From NCBI RefSeq assembly GCF_026967795.1, contig NZ_JAPVBH010000003.1, forward strand, positions 62,001 to 126,000: a stretch of DNA of 64,000 bases, given 5' to 3'. Shown here piece by piece: positions 1 to 7,468 of the stretch. The DNA comes from Modestobacter sp. VKM Ac-2986. GTDB taxonomy: Bacteria > Actinomycetota > Actinomycetes > Mycobacteriales > Geodermatophilaceae. The notes beneath the pieces were generated by a model that saw only the letters and a list, made by a program, of their open reading frames with translations, had not been told where the DNA came from and made no database searches. Position 1 is the first letter of the stretch; the number at the start of each line of letters is the position of its first letter. The translations under genes and the position numbers were made by a program.

Positions 1-140
1 AGGACGTGGCGACCACGTCCGGCTTCGGCACCGCCCTGCTGGTGGGCGCCGCGATCATGGTCCTGGCGGCCCTGGGCGGATCGGCCCTCCCGCGTGCCTC
101 CCGCGGCCGCGCCCGTCCCGAACCGGTGGCGGGCACGTGA
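1..140 (+). CDS. MFS transporter, C-terminal end (partial)
   Basis: The open frame enters from the left edge (first complete codon at 3) and stops with TGA at 138-140. The visible 45 residues contain one hydrophobic helix (ALLVGAAIMVLAALG) followed by a short basic, proline-rich tail. This is how the twelfth or fourteenth membrane helix of major facilitator superfamily transporters usually ends. The stop overlaps the GTG start of the next gene in a GTGA arrangement, so the two are probably co-transcribed. Substrate cannot be inferred. The family call rests on one helix and is tentative. Confidence 0.55.
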   Translation, partial: DVATTSGFGTALLVGAAIMVLAALGGSALPRASRGRARPEPVAGT

Positions 141-1111
141 CGGGCACCCTCCGGGCCGCTGCGGTGGCCGGCTCGTCCGAGGACCGGGGCGCGGTGCCCC
201 CGACCGGGGCGGACCGGGTGGCCGTGGGCGGCCCGGACGCGGCGGCCGACCGGCTGGCCGCGGCCTTCACCGCGCGGTTCGGGCGCGCACCCGGCGGGGT
301 GTGGACCGTGCCGGCGGTGCTGCCCCTGCTGGGCGGCCCGGATCCCGGCCGGAGTGCCGCGCTGTTCACCACGGTGGACCGCCGGGCGGTGGTCGCGGTC
401 GGGCGGGCACCCGGCGGCGGGACGGACCTGCTGGGCGAGGACGACGGCCGGCCCGCGCCACCGCTGCTCCGGACGGCCGCCGAGCGCGTGGGCCGGGGTC
501 TCGCGGCGCAGCAGCCGGCCGCGGGGCCGGGTGCCGGTGGGCCGGTGCGCGGGGTGGCGGCCGCCGAGCTCGAGGCCGCCCTCGCCGCGCCGGGCACGGC
601 CGTGGCCGTGCGCGCCGCCGGAGCGCGCTGCGTCCCGGTCGCGCCGAGCCTCGGCGCCGGGGAGTGGTCCCTGGTGCTGCTGGACTCCGGGCAGCGCGAC
701 CCGGCTCGCGACGTGGGCCACGACCGTCTCCTGTCCCGGGGCGGGTCCGCCCGGTGGGCCGGCTGGGCAGCGGGCGAGGAGGCCCGGGTCGAGGCGGCGG
801 TGCCGGCCCTGCGCGCCGGGGACCTGGGTGCGGTGGGGCAGCTGATGACCGACTCCCACGTCGCGGCCCGGGAGGACCTGCGGCTGTCCTCGGTCCAGGT
901 CGAGGCGACGGTGGCCGCGGCCCTGCAGGCCGGCGCGGCCGGGGCGCGGCTGGTGGAGGCGGCCTTCTGGGGTCCCGTGCTCGCGCTGGTGCCGGCCGCG
1001 CGGGTGGCGGACGTGGCGGCAGCGGTCCGCGAGTCGGCCCTCCGCCTGGGCTTCCCCCGCCCGTCGGCGACCCGGCTGCGTCCGGGCGTCCGGGCCCGGC
1101 GGGTCCGGTGA
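137..1111 (+). CDS. Degenerate galactokinase-like (GHMP fold) protein
   Basis: The 324-residue product aligns by eye with galactokinase at both ends. Near residues 45-95, FGRAPGGVWTVPA followed by DRRAVVAVGRAPGG matches the N-terminal part. Near residues 230-275, LMTDSHVAAREDL and a GARL...ALVPA stretch match the C-terminal GHMP domain. The signatures needed for catalysis are not seen: the sugar-binding GEHTDY segment is replaced by LGGPDPGR, no glycine/serine-rich ATP loop (GLSSSA type) is present, and the usual GGGFGG loop reads EAAFWGP. It is also shorter than typical galactokinases. I infer a non-catalytic sugar-binding or regulatory derivative. The GTG start overlaps the MFS stop. Confidence 0.6.
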   Translation: MTGTLRAAAVAGSSEDRGAVPPTGADRVAVGGPDAAADRLAAAFTARFGRAPGGVWTVPAVLPLLGGPDPGRSAALFTTVDRRAVVAVGRAPGGGTDLLGEDDGRPAPPLLRTAAERVGRGLAAQQPAAGPGAGGPVRGVAAAELEAALAAPGTAVAVRAAGARCVPVAPSLGAGEWSLVLLDSGQRDPARDVGHDRLLSRGGSARWAGWAAGEEARVEAAVPALRAGDLGAVGQLMTDSHVAAREDLRLSSVQVEATVAAALQAGAAGARLVEAAFWGPVLALVPAARVADVAAAVRESALRLGFPRPSATRLRPGVRARRVR

Positions 1112-1154
1112 GGACGTGACGACACCGGGCAGGCGCCTTCCGTACGGTCGCGGC

Positions 1155-1802
1155 GTGGAGAACCCCAACGCCTACGCCCGCGAACCCAAGCAGGAGCGCA
1201 GCCGGCTGTCCTTCGACCGGGCCGTGGACGCCGCGGTGTCGTTGCTGGTGGAGCGGCGAGCCGCCACGTTCACCCTGGCCGAGGTGGCCGAGCGGGCCGG
1301 CGTCTCCACCGGGTCGATCTACGGCCGGGTCGACAGCAAGGACGACCTGCTGCGCACGGCGCACGCGCGCGAGATGGCCCGGATGTCGGTCGAGCAGGCC
1401 GAGGCGTTCCCCGCGACGGCACCGGCGGGGGAGACCTTCCCGGACACGGTCAGCCGGTTGGTGCACACCGTCGGTGACCTGCTCCGCCGCAACGCCCCCG
1501 TGCTCGCCCCGTTCATGCTCATGGGCCCGCACGACCCGGTCATCGCCGAGCTCGGCAGCAACGGCTACCGGGAGCTCAGTGCGGCCTTCAGCGCCGCACT
1601 GCTGGCCCGCGGCGACGCGATCACCCACCCCGAGCCGGAGCGCGCAGCCGCTTGGAGCTGCACGGTCGTCTACAGCGTCCTCGCGCGCTGGCTCGGGCTG
1701 GGCAGTGCGCCCGAGGCGGCCGGCGAGGGGGACTGGGAGCTCATCCTGGCCGACCTCGCGGAGATGGTGACCGCCTTCCTCACCGGCGGCCCGCGGAGCT
1801 GA
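1155..1802 (+). CDS. TetR/AcrR-family transcriptional regulator
   Basis: The 215-residue product has an N-terminal helix-turn-helix near residues 30-65 (TFTLAEVAERAGVSTGSIYGRV, then DSKDDLL), the classic TetR arrangement, followed by a helical ligand domain. I chose the GTG at 1155 because the protein then begins just before the HTH. A GTG at 1116 would add 13 residues. A TACGGT element at 1143-1148 lies 6 bases upstream of the 1155 GTG, so a leaderless transcript is possible. The gene sits directly before a promoter with a perfect palindrome at 1879-1895 that drives three TIM-barrel genes. It is the obvious candidate regulator of that operon, by position only. Confidence 0.85.
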   Translation: MENPNAYAREPKQERSRLSFDRAVDAAVSLLVERRAATFTLAEVAERAGVSTGSIYGRVDSKDDLLRTAHAREMARMSVEQAEAFPATAPAGETFPDTVSRLVHTVGDLLRRNAPVLAPFMLMGPHDPVIAELGSNGYRELSAAFSAALLARGDAITHPEPERAAAWSCTVVYSVLARWLGLGSAPEAAGEGDWELILADLAEMVTAFLTGGPRS

Positions 1803-1842
1803 GCTCCAGGGCCCGGACCTCCGGCCGGCACCGGCCGAGGGG

Positions 1843-1872
1843 TTGAGACGACGAGCACAGCAGGACTAGAAT
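1843..1872 (+). promoter_or_regulatory. Sigma-70-type promoter of the TIM-barrel operon
   Basis: TTGAGA at 1843-1848 and TAGAAT at 1867-1872 are separated by 18 bases. The expected transcription start falls at about 1879, inside the adjacent palindrome. The first downstream start codon that fits homology is at 2036, which leaves a long 5' leader of about 155 bases. Confidence 0.6.
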
Positions 1873-1878
1873 CAACAC

Positions 1879-1895
1879 GTTGGTTCTGAACCAAC
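1879..1895. promoter_or_regulatory. Palindromic operator at the transcription start
   Basis: GTTGGTTC, one T, then GAACCAAC form a perfect 17-bp inverted repeat just after the -10 element. The left half overlaps a second weaker dyad, CAAC-AC-GTTG, at 1873-1882. A repressor bound here would block initiation. The TetR protein encoded at 1155-1802 is the nearest candidate. Confidence 0.6.
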
Positions 1896-2035
1896 GGCGA
1901 GAGGTCGGCGCACGGGGGTGCATCGACCACGTACCTCGTCCGGGCCCGTCCGCCGTCGTGCTGACGGCGTCCGCACGCGCCCACCCGCGGGGCCCCCACC
2001 GATGCCCCGCCCACCGCCGACCGGAAGCAGGCGAC

Positions 2036-2812
2036 GTGTACCAGCTGTCCCCGAACATCGAGCTCCTGTTCACAGAAGCCGGGCCCGACCACGCCGACCG
2101 GGTCCGCGCGGCCGCGGCCGCGGGCTTCGACGCCGTGGAGATGTGGGGCACCGCCGAGAAGGACGTGCCCGCCATCGCCGCGGCGCTGGCCGACACCGGC
2201 GTGTCCATGACGTCGGTGCTCGCCGAGCCGCGCACCAACTTCGCGCTGCCCTGGGAGGTGATGGACGCCTTCTTCGAGGGCCTGGACCGCGGCGTCGAGG
2301 CCGCCCGGCTGCTCGGCTGCCCCCGCATCGTGCTCCAGTCCGGCGTCGGCTTCGGCGGCGCCAAGCGCTCGGTGAACCACGACCGGCTGGCCGGCATCTA
2401 CGCCCAGGCCGTCGAGCGCACCCGGGGCTCGGGCGTCGCCCTCGTCCTCGAGCCGGTCAACACCCGGGTCGACCACCCCGGCACGCTGCTGGACCACACC
2501 GCCGACGCCGTCCTGGTGGCCCGGGCGGTCGGGTCGGAGTCCTTCGGCGTCCTCTACGACCTCTACCACTCCCTCACCCAGGGGGAGGACCCCGCGACCG
2601 AGCTGGCCAACGCGGCCGGCCTGGTCCACTACGTGCAGGTCGCCGACGTCGCCGGGCGCGGTGAACCGGGCAGCGGCGGCGTCGACTGGCCCGCGCGACT
2701 GGCCGAGCTGCGGACGGCCGGCTACGACGGCCCGATCGGCCTGGAGTACGTCCCGACCGTCGAGACGACGGCGTCGGTGGCGCACATCCGCTCCGTCGCG
2801 GCGGACGCGTGA
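2036..2812 (+). CDS. Hydroxypyruvate isomerase-like TIM-barrel protein
   Basis: The 258-residue protein opens with LSPNIELLFTEAG and shows LVLEPVN, VLYDLYHS and GRGEPGSGG followed by GYDGPIGLEY. This series is typical of the hydroxypyruvate isomerase (Hyi) branch of the xylose-isomerase-like superfamily. Candidate metal ligands are the Glu of LEPVN, the Asp of YDLYH and the Glu of GLEYV. Where relatives usually have His before V-Q, the sequence reads VHYVQVAD, so the His is displaced by one residue. The frame is open back to 1880, but homology begins at the GTG at 2036. Its stop and the next ATG overlap (TGATG). It probably isomerises or epimerises a small hydroxyketone or sugar; the substrate is unknown. 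Confidence 0.8.
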   Translation: MYQLSPNIELLFTEAGPDHADRVRAAAAAGFDAVEMWGTAEKDVPAIAAALADTGVSMTSVLAEPRTNFALPWEVMDAFFEGLDRGVEAARLLGCPRIVLQSGVGFGGAKRSVNHDRLAGIYAQAVERTRGSGVALVLEPVNTRVDHPGTLLDHTADAVLVARAVGSESFGVLYDLYHSLTQGEDPATELANAAGLVHYVQVADVAGRGEPGSGGVDWPARLAELRTAGYDGPIGLEYVPTVETTASVAHIRSVAADA

Positions 2813-3765
2813 TGAGCGCCCCGACCGAGCGCGCGATCAAGTGGAGCTACATGGACCACTGGCGCAGCAACGGCCCGTCCGGGCCCGTCGACCAGTGGCA
2901 CTCCCACCGGACGATGTCGACGTTCCTCAAGCAGGTGAAGGCGGTCGGCTTCGACGCGATCGACACCTTCGACTTCCGCATCTGGCAGATGTACGGCGAC
3001 TACGGCGGCCCGGCGAAGTACCAGGAGATGGTCACCGACCACGGCCTGGAGCGGATCGTGAACACCTTCCACGCCGCCGACTACGACGTCCGCAGCTACG
3101 CCCCGCACGTCCCGGAGACGCACGAGGCCATCCTCGAGGACTTCCGGGTGACCATGGGCCGCTGGTCGGAGATCCAGCTGGACAACATCATCGTGATGCC
3201 GGCGACCCTGTACTACGACATGGAGCCGGTCACCGAGGACAAGCTCAAGACCTCGGCCGAGCTGTGGAACCGGGTCGGGGAGATCACCGCGGGGTACGGG
3301 GTGAAGCTCACCTGCCACCACGAGTTCTTCTGCGGCATCCAGTCCGAGGCAGACATCGAGACCTTCTACTCCCACACCGACCCCGCGTTCGTGCACCTGT
3401 TCCTGGACACCGCGCAGCACTGCATCGCCTCGGTCGACCCGGTCGCGCTCTACCGGCGGCACGCCCCCCGGGTCAGCGGCTTCCACTTCAAGGACACCCA
3501 CGACGTGGCCACCGGCGACGACCACCGCAACCGCCCGGACTCCGAGATCATGGCGCCGACCACCGGCAAGTGGTTCTACGAGATGGGCACGCCCGAGGGA
3601 CGCGTGGACTTCGAGGCGATGATGACCGCCGTCCGCGACGAGGGCTACCGGGGCTGGATCAGCGTCGAGCACGACAAGGCCAACAAGCAGGGCGGCGACT
3701 ACTCGGAGGCCACGGCCGTCTCCCGCTGGTACGCCAAGAACGTCCTCGAGAACATCTACCGGTAG
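2812..3765 (+). CDS. Sugar phosphate isomerase/epimerase-like TIM-barrel protein
   Basis: A 317-residue member of the AP-endonuclease-2/xylose-isomerase-like TIM-barrel superfamily. Likely divalent metal ligands occur in the usual order: Glu in CHHEFF, Asp in FLDTAQH, His in GFHFKD and Glu in SVEHDKA. It is clearly different from the genes on either side, so this is not a recent tandem duplication. The ATG at 2812 overlaps the preceding stop, and the next gene starts 9 bases after this one ends, so the three are surely one operon. Candidate activities include keto-sugar isomerase, inosose dehydratase-like or C-glycoside deglycosidase alpha-type. The sequence alone does not decide. Confidence 0.78.
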   Translation: MSAPTERAIKWSYMDHWRSNGPSGPVDQWHSHRTMSTFLKQVKAVGFDAIDTFDFRIWQMYGDYGGPAKYQEMVTDHGLERIVNTFHAADYDVRSYAPHVPETHEAILEDFRVTMGRWSEIQLDNIIVMPATLYYDMEPVTEDKLKTSAELWNRVGEITAGYGVKLTCHHEFFCGIQSEADIETFYSHTDPAFVHLFLDTAQHCIASVDPVALYRRHAPRVSGFHFKDTHDVATGDDHRNRPDSEIMAPTTGKWFYEMGTPEGRVDFEAMMTAVRDEGYRGWISVEHDKANKQGGDYSEATAVSRWYAKNVLENIYR

Positions 3766-3774
3766 GGGCGCGAC

Positions 3775-4764
3775 ATGACCGACATCCAGTGGGGCTACGC
3801 GCTCAACCAGTGGAAGCCGCAGTTCGACGACTTCGTGCGCCGCGAGGAGCACGAGCGGGCGCTGAAGACGATGTCCATCGCCGGGTTCACCGGCGTGGAG
3901 CTGACCGCGGCGAGCGGGCGCTGGGAGCCCTTCGGCAACCCCCAGCAGCTGGAGGCCAACTTCGGCTCGCTCGCCGGGTTCCGGGAGTTCCTCACCGGCT
4001 GCCGGGTCGACGCCGTCCCGGCCTGGTACTACGACCCGCAGCAGCGCTTCCACGAGACGCTCACCCCGGCGCTGTCGCCGCTGGTGGCCGAGGACGTGAC
4101 CGGGATCGTGGAGAAGGCGGAGTGGTTCGCCGCCGCCCTGGCCGAGCTCGGCGGCACGGTGCTGTCGGTGCGGGCCGCGCCCTCGGGCTGGGACGTGCCG
4201 GCCGACGCCGAGGACGTCGTCGAGCGGCTCGCCGCCTGCTGGGACGCGGTCGGGCGGGCCACCGCGCGCCACGGCGTGCGCACCGCGCTGCACGTGGACT
4301 TCCTGTCCTGGCTCCGCCGGCCCGGGACGCTGGACCAGCTGCTCGCGGCCACCGACCCCGACCTGGTCGGGCTGGTCGTCGACACCGGTGAGCTGACCGT
4401 CGCCGGCATCGACCCGCTGGCGCTCCTCCAGCAGCACGCCGGGCGGGTCTGGCACGTGCAGTTCAAGGACGCCTTCGCCGTCGACGAGGCGCAGGAGTAC
4501 CTCGAGCCGCACTCTGAGTACTCGGTGCGGGTCCGGGGCGGCGCGCGGGAGGTCCCGCGGTGGTTCGGTGAGCCCGGCACCGACGGCGGCCTGGTCGACT
4601 TCGCCGGCCTCACCCGCGCCCTGGTCGAGGCCGGGTACACCGGCTGGGTCGTGGTCGAGAGCGACCAGAGCCCGCACCCCGCGCAGAGCGCGCTGGTGGC
4701 CGGCTACCTGCTGCAGCGGGAGCTCCGCCCGCTCGTCGAGGCCGCCGCCGCGCCGGCGGTGTGA
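3775..4764 (+). CDS. Xylose-isomerase-like TIM-barrel protein (IolE-like)
   Basis: Third TIM-barrel gene of the operon, 329 residues. Visible motifs are LVVDTGELTVAG, VWHVQFKDAF and GYTGWVVVESDQS, which carry candidate Asp, His and Glu metal ligands. The first ligand position lies near ALHVDFLSW, where Asp may replace the usual Glu. The general layout is closest to myo-inosose dehydratase (IolE) and related epimerases. No transporter, dehydrogenase or kinase is in the operon, so the pathway is unclear. The gene is followed at once by a strong double hairpin. Confidence 0.75.
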   Translation: MTDIQWGYALNQWKPQFDDFVRREEHERALKTMSIAGFTGVELTAASGRWEPFGNPQQLEANFGSLAGFREFLTGCRVDAVPAWYYDPQQRFHETLTPALSPLVAEDVTGIVEKAEWFAAALAELGGTVLSVRAAPSGWDVPADAEDVVERLAACWDAVGRATARHGVRTALHVDFLSWLRRPGTLDQLLAATDPDLVGLVVDTGELTVAGIDPLALLQQHAGRVWHVQFKDAFAVDEAQEYLEPHSEYSVRVRGGAREVPRWFGEPGTDGGLVDFAGLTRALVEAGYTGWVVVESDQSPHPAQSALVAGYLLQRELRPLVEAAAAPAV

Positions 4765-4766
4765 CC

Positions 4767-4844
4767 CGGCGTCTGCGGACCCTCGCCGGAGGGGGCCCGC
4801 AGACGCCGAGAGGGGCGGCGGTCCACCGGACCGCCGCCCCTCTC
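4767..4844. terminator. Double stem-loop terminator between convergent operons
   Basis: Two hairpins abut. Arms CGGCGTCTGCGG (4767-4778) and its complement (4797-4808) form a 12-bp stem. A second, perfect 17-bp stem runs 4808-4824 with 4828-4844 around a three-base loop. They lie between the TIM-barrel operon stop (4764) and the stop of the minus-strand VOC gene (4858), so they can serve both directions. Confidence 0.85.
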
Positions 4845-4857
4845 GCGTGCTCCCCGC

Positions 4858-5253
4858 TCAGTTGACGACGTGCAGCTGGTCCATCCACAGGGCCTGCCAG
4901 GCGTGGCCGTCGGGGTCGGTGAAGCTGCCGGTGTGGGTCGACCCGTCGTCCGGCACGGGCGCACCGGGCCGGCCGCCGGCGGCGACCGCCCTCGCCACCA
5001 GGTCGTCCACGTCGGCCCGGTCCGGCACGGTGAGGCTGTGCACCACCGTCGGGTGCTGCGCCGGGTCGGCCACGTCCCCGGCGACCAGGTCGGCGAACGC
5101 GTCACGGACGAGGAGCCGGACCACGATGTTGTCGTCGAGGACGACCGCGGCCGTGTGCGCGTCGGAGGAGTGCTCGTTGACGCCGAAGCCCAGGGCCTCG
5201 TAGAACGCCCGGGAGGCGGGCAGGTCCTGCACGGGCAGGGTCACGAAGAGCAT
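4858..5253 (-). CDS. VOC-family (glyoxalase/dioxygenase superfamily) protein
   Basis: The 131-residue single-domain protein starts MLFVTLPVQDLPASRAFYEALGF and ends with a GSFTDPDGHAWQALWMD segment, the usual start and metal-binding end of vicinal-oxygen-chelate proteins similar to PhnB/YaeR types. It is the last gene of the minus-strand aromatic operon, 47 bases after the hydrolase. An in-frame GTG lies two codons upstream (5259), but the ATG at 5253 matches the family. Function is unknown; it could be an accessory isomerase or resistance-type protein. Confidence 0.75.
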   Translation of the reverse strand: MLFVTLPVQDLPASRAFYEALGFGVNEHSSDAHTAAVVLDDNIVVRLLVRDAFADLVAGDVADPAQHPTVVHSLTVPDRADVDDLVARAVAAGGRPGAPVPDDGSTHTGSFTDPDGHAWQALWMDQLHVVN

Positions 5254-5300
5254 GGGCACGGGTGGTGCTCCTGTCTGGGAGGGCGGGCCGGACCGGGTGG

Positions 5301-6482
5301 TCAGTGCCGGGCGGCGAGCTCGGCGAAGGTGTCGGCGACCCAGTCGGCGACGAACGTGCTCACGTACGGCAGGTGGTCCAGGCCGATGTGCTCGGTCGCG
5401 CCCTCCTCGGGGGTGAACACCCGCAGCTCGCACTTCGGGGAGTTCACCGCCTGCTCGTGCGAGCGGTGCGCCATCGCCAGCGGGATCTGCCGGTCGTTGG
5501 CGCCGTGGGCGATGAGGAAGGGCACGGTGATGCGCTCGACGACGCCGTCGAGGTTGACCCCGTCGGCGAAGTCGAGGAACGGGTCGAGGTGGTCCTCGTC
5601 GCCCTCGAACCCCCAGACCCACAGCACGTGGCCCCAGTAGTGGGGGACCGGGCGCTCGCCCTCGCGCTGCCGCCGGCGGCGCTGCACCGCGCCCCAGTCG
5701 TGGTTGGCGCCCCACGCCACGCAGAGCGCGAACCGCTGCTCGAAGGCCGCGGCGCGCGGGGCGTAGTAGCCGCCCAGCGACCAGCCGGTGATGCCGATCC
5801 GGCGGGCGTCCACGTCGGGGCGGGTCTCCAGCCAGTCGACGGCCGCGCCGGCCCACGCCTCGGTGTCGATGCGGGCGGTGAGCCCCTGCAGCCGCAGCGC
5901 CTCGCCGGTGCCGGGCTGGTCGAGCATCAGGCAGGAGATGCCGCGGGCGGCCAGCTCCTCCCAGTGGCCCGAGGAGTACATGTGCTCCTTGGTCGAGTCC
6001 AGCCCGTTGACCAGCACGATGACCGGGGCGGGCCCGTCGTCGGTGGCCGGCGCCTGGCTGAAGTAGGCCGGCAGCGTGGTGCCCTCGTAGGGCACGGCGA
6101 CCCGGCTGACCCGCGGGCTGTGCAGGTCGAAGGCCTTCTGCGCCAGCTCCAGCAGCCGCCGGTAGCTGGGCACCCGGTCGGGGTCGGCGTGGGAGAGCAT
6201 CCGCTCGGCCTGGGAGAGGTAGTTGGTGGCGCGGGCGTACAGCTGGCCGGCGGTGCGGGTGTGCCCGGCCTTCTCCGCCTCCTCGGCCTGGCCGACCAGC
6301 TGCTCGGTGAGGGCGGTCCAGGCGCGGAGGAAGTCCGGGGTCCCGGCGTCCTCACCGGCGTTGGCGGCGTCCTTGATCGGCCGGCAGGCGCGGTCGACCT
6401 CGTCGATGAGGCCGCCGGAGTTCAGCGTCGCGACGACGCCGAGGTTCCAGGTGTAGGGGCCGGTGGGGAAGTACTCGAACAC
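5301..6482 (-). CDS. Alpha/beta hydrolase, dihydroxypseudooxynicotine hydrolase-like
   Basis: The 393-residue protein has an N-terminal helical cap region of about 130 residues (an L-x-x-A-rich segment ending AQKAFDLHSPRVSRV), then the alpha/beta-hydrolase core: VIVLVNGLDSTKE oxyanion region, GWSLGGYY nucleophile elbow with the Ser, and a C-terminal His in TEHIGLDH. This two-part layout is typical of the 2,6-dihydroxypseudooxynicotine hydrolase/FrsA-like group, which includes C-C bond hydrolases. The neighbours are a ring-cleavage dioxygenase and a fumarylacetoacetase homologue, so cleavage of a ring-fission product is likely. The GTG at 6482 is chosen because homology begins there. The longer upstream frame overlaps the next gene. 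Confidence 0.8.
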   Translation of the reverse strand: MFEYFPTGPYTWNLGVVATLNSGGLIDEVDRACRPIKDAANAGEDAGTPDFLRAWTALTEQLVGQAEEAEKAGHTRTAGQLYARATNYLSQAERMLSHADPDRVPSYRRLLELAQKAFDLHSPRVSRVAVPYEGTTLPAYFSQAPATDDGPAPVIVLVNGLDSTKEHMYSSGHWEELAARGISCLMLDQPGTGEALRLQGLTARIDTEAWAGAAVDWLETRPDVDARRIGITGWSLGGYYAPRAAAFEQRFALCVAWGANHDWGAVQRRRRQREGERPVPHYWGHVLWVWGFEGDEDHLDPFLDFADGVNLDGVVERITVPFLIAHGANDRQIPLAMAHRSHEQAVNSPKCELRVFTPEEGATEHIGLDHLPYVSTFVADWVADTFAELAARH

Positions 6483-6505
6483 GGGGGTCCTCTCGGTGCC
6501 GTCGG

Positions 6506-7468
6506 TCAGACGGTGCGGGTGCGGGGGCGGGGGCGAGCAGGGCGCACCGGCGGCAGGTCGGCGCCGGCGACGACCCGGTTGCGGAGGGTGCCGAGGCACT
6601 CGACGGTCATCTCGACGACGTCGCCGGGCTGCAGCGGCGGGGGTGCGGCGTTGCCGCGGGTGCCCCACAGCTCGGCCAGGCAGCCGCCGTTGCCGCAGGT
6701 GCCTGAGCCCAGGACGTCGCCGGCGCGCACCTGGGTGCCGCGGGAGGCGTAGCTGATGAGCTCCTCGAAGGGCCAGCCCATGTTCGACAGCAGGTCTTGG
6801 CCGACCTGGGTGCCGTTGACGGCCACCCGCATGTCCAGGGCGAGGAAGCCCTCGGCGTCGCGGTAGGGCTCGAGTTCGTCGGCGGTCACCAGCCAGGGCC
6901 CCAGCGTGGTGGCGGAGTCCTTGCCCTTGGCGGGGCCGAGGTTGACCTTCATCTCCCGGGCCTGCAGGTCGCGGGCGGACCAGTCGTTGAGCACGGTGTA
7001 GCCGAAGACGTGGTCGCGGGCCTGCTCGGGGGTGAGTGAGGCGCCGTCCCGCCCGACGACGACCGCGACCTCGAGCTCGAAGTCGAAGCGCTGCGAGCCG
7101 GGTGGGACGGCGACGTCGTCGTGCGCGCCGATGAGGGCGTAGGGGTTGGTGAAGTAGAACGTCGGCGCCTGGTACCACTCCGGGGGCACGTCGGCGACGC
7201 CGTCGATCGCCTTCCGGACGCCCTCGACGTGCTCCTCGAACGCGACGAAGTCCCGGACGGTCGGTGCCTCCAGCGGCGGCAGCAGCCGGACGTCGGCCAG
7301 CGGGACCGACGGCCCGGTCAGTGCCGTGGCGCCGGCCGCCAGTGCCGCCGGCAGCCCGGCGCGGACCAGGTCGAGCACGGTGGTGCCCGCGGGGAACGGG
7401 TGGACGGCGTCGCCGTCGACCACCCCGGCCGAGACGCTGCCGTGCACCTCGTAGGTGGCGAGGCGCAT
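6506..7468 (-). CDS. Fumarylacetoacetate hydrolase-family protein
   Basis: The 320-residue protein carries an N-terminal domain and the FAH catalytic fold. Visible landmarks are VRDFVAFEEHV, FDFELEVAVVVGRDG with the metal-binding Glu pair, YTVLNDWSARDLQ, and GPAKGKDSATTLGPWLVT. FAH-family members hydrolyse, decarboxylate or hydrate beta-diketo acids. With an extradiol dioxygenase next door, processing of a meta-cleavage-type product is likely. The ATG overlaps the stop of the dioxygenase gene by one base (TGATG on the minus strand), so translation is coupled. Confidence 0.88.
   Translation of the reverse strand: MRLATYEVHGSVSAGVVDGDAVHPFPAGTTVLDLVRAGLPAALAAGATALTGPSVPLADVRLLPPLEAPTVRDFVAFEEHVEGVRKAIDGVADVPPEWYQAPTFYFTNPYALIGAHDDVAVPPGSQRFDFELEVAVVVGRDGASLTPEQARDHVFGYTVLNDWSARDLQAREMKVNLGPAKGKDSATTLGPWLVTADELEPYRDAEGFLALDMRVAVNGTQVGQDLLSNMGWPFEELISYASRGTQVRAGDVLGSGTCGNGGCLAELWGTRGNAAPPPLQPGDVVEMTVECLGTLRNRVVAGADLPPVRPARPRPRTRTV

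Noticed and set aside
366..1628. Long minus-strand frame (420 residues) opposite the galactokinase-like and TetR genes
   Set aside because: Arginine/proline-rich translation with no family pattern; it is the antisense shadow of two better-supported genes in GC-rich DNA.
2812..3765. Confident call as C-glycoside deglycosidase subunit
   Set aside because: The TIM-barrel fold fits, but the small beta-subunit and the oxidoreductase usually found beside it are missing.
2722..4677. Minus-strand frame of 651 residues opposite the TIM-barrel operon
   Set aside because: Val/His/Gly-rich composition typical of a shadow frame; the plus strand carries three coherent proteins.
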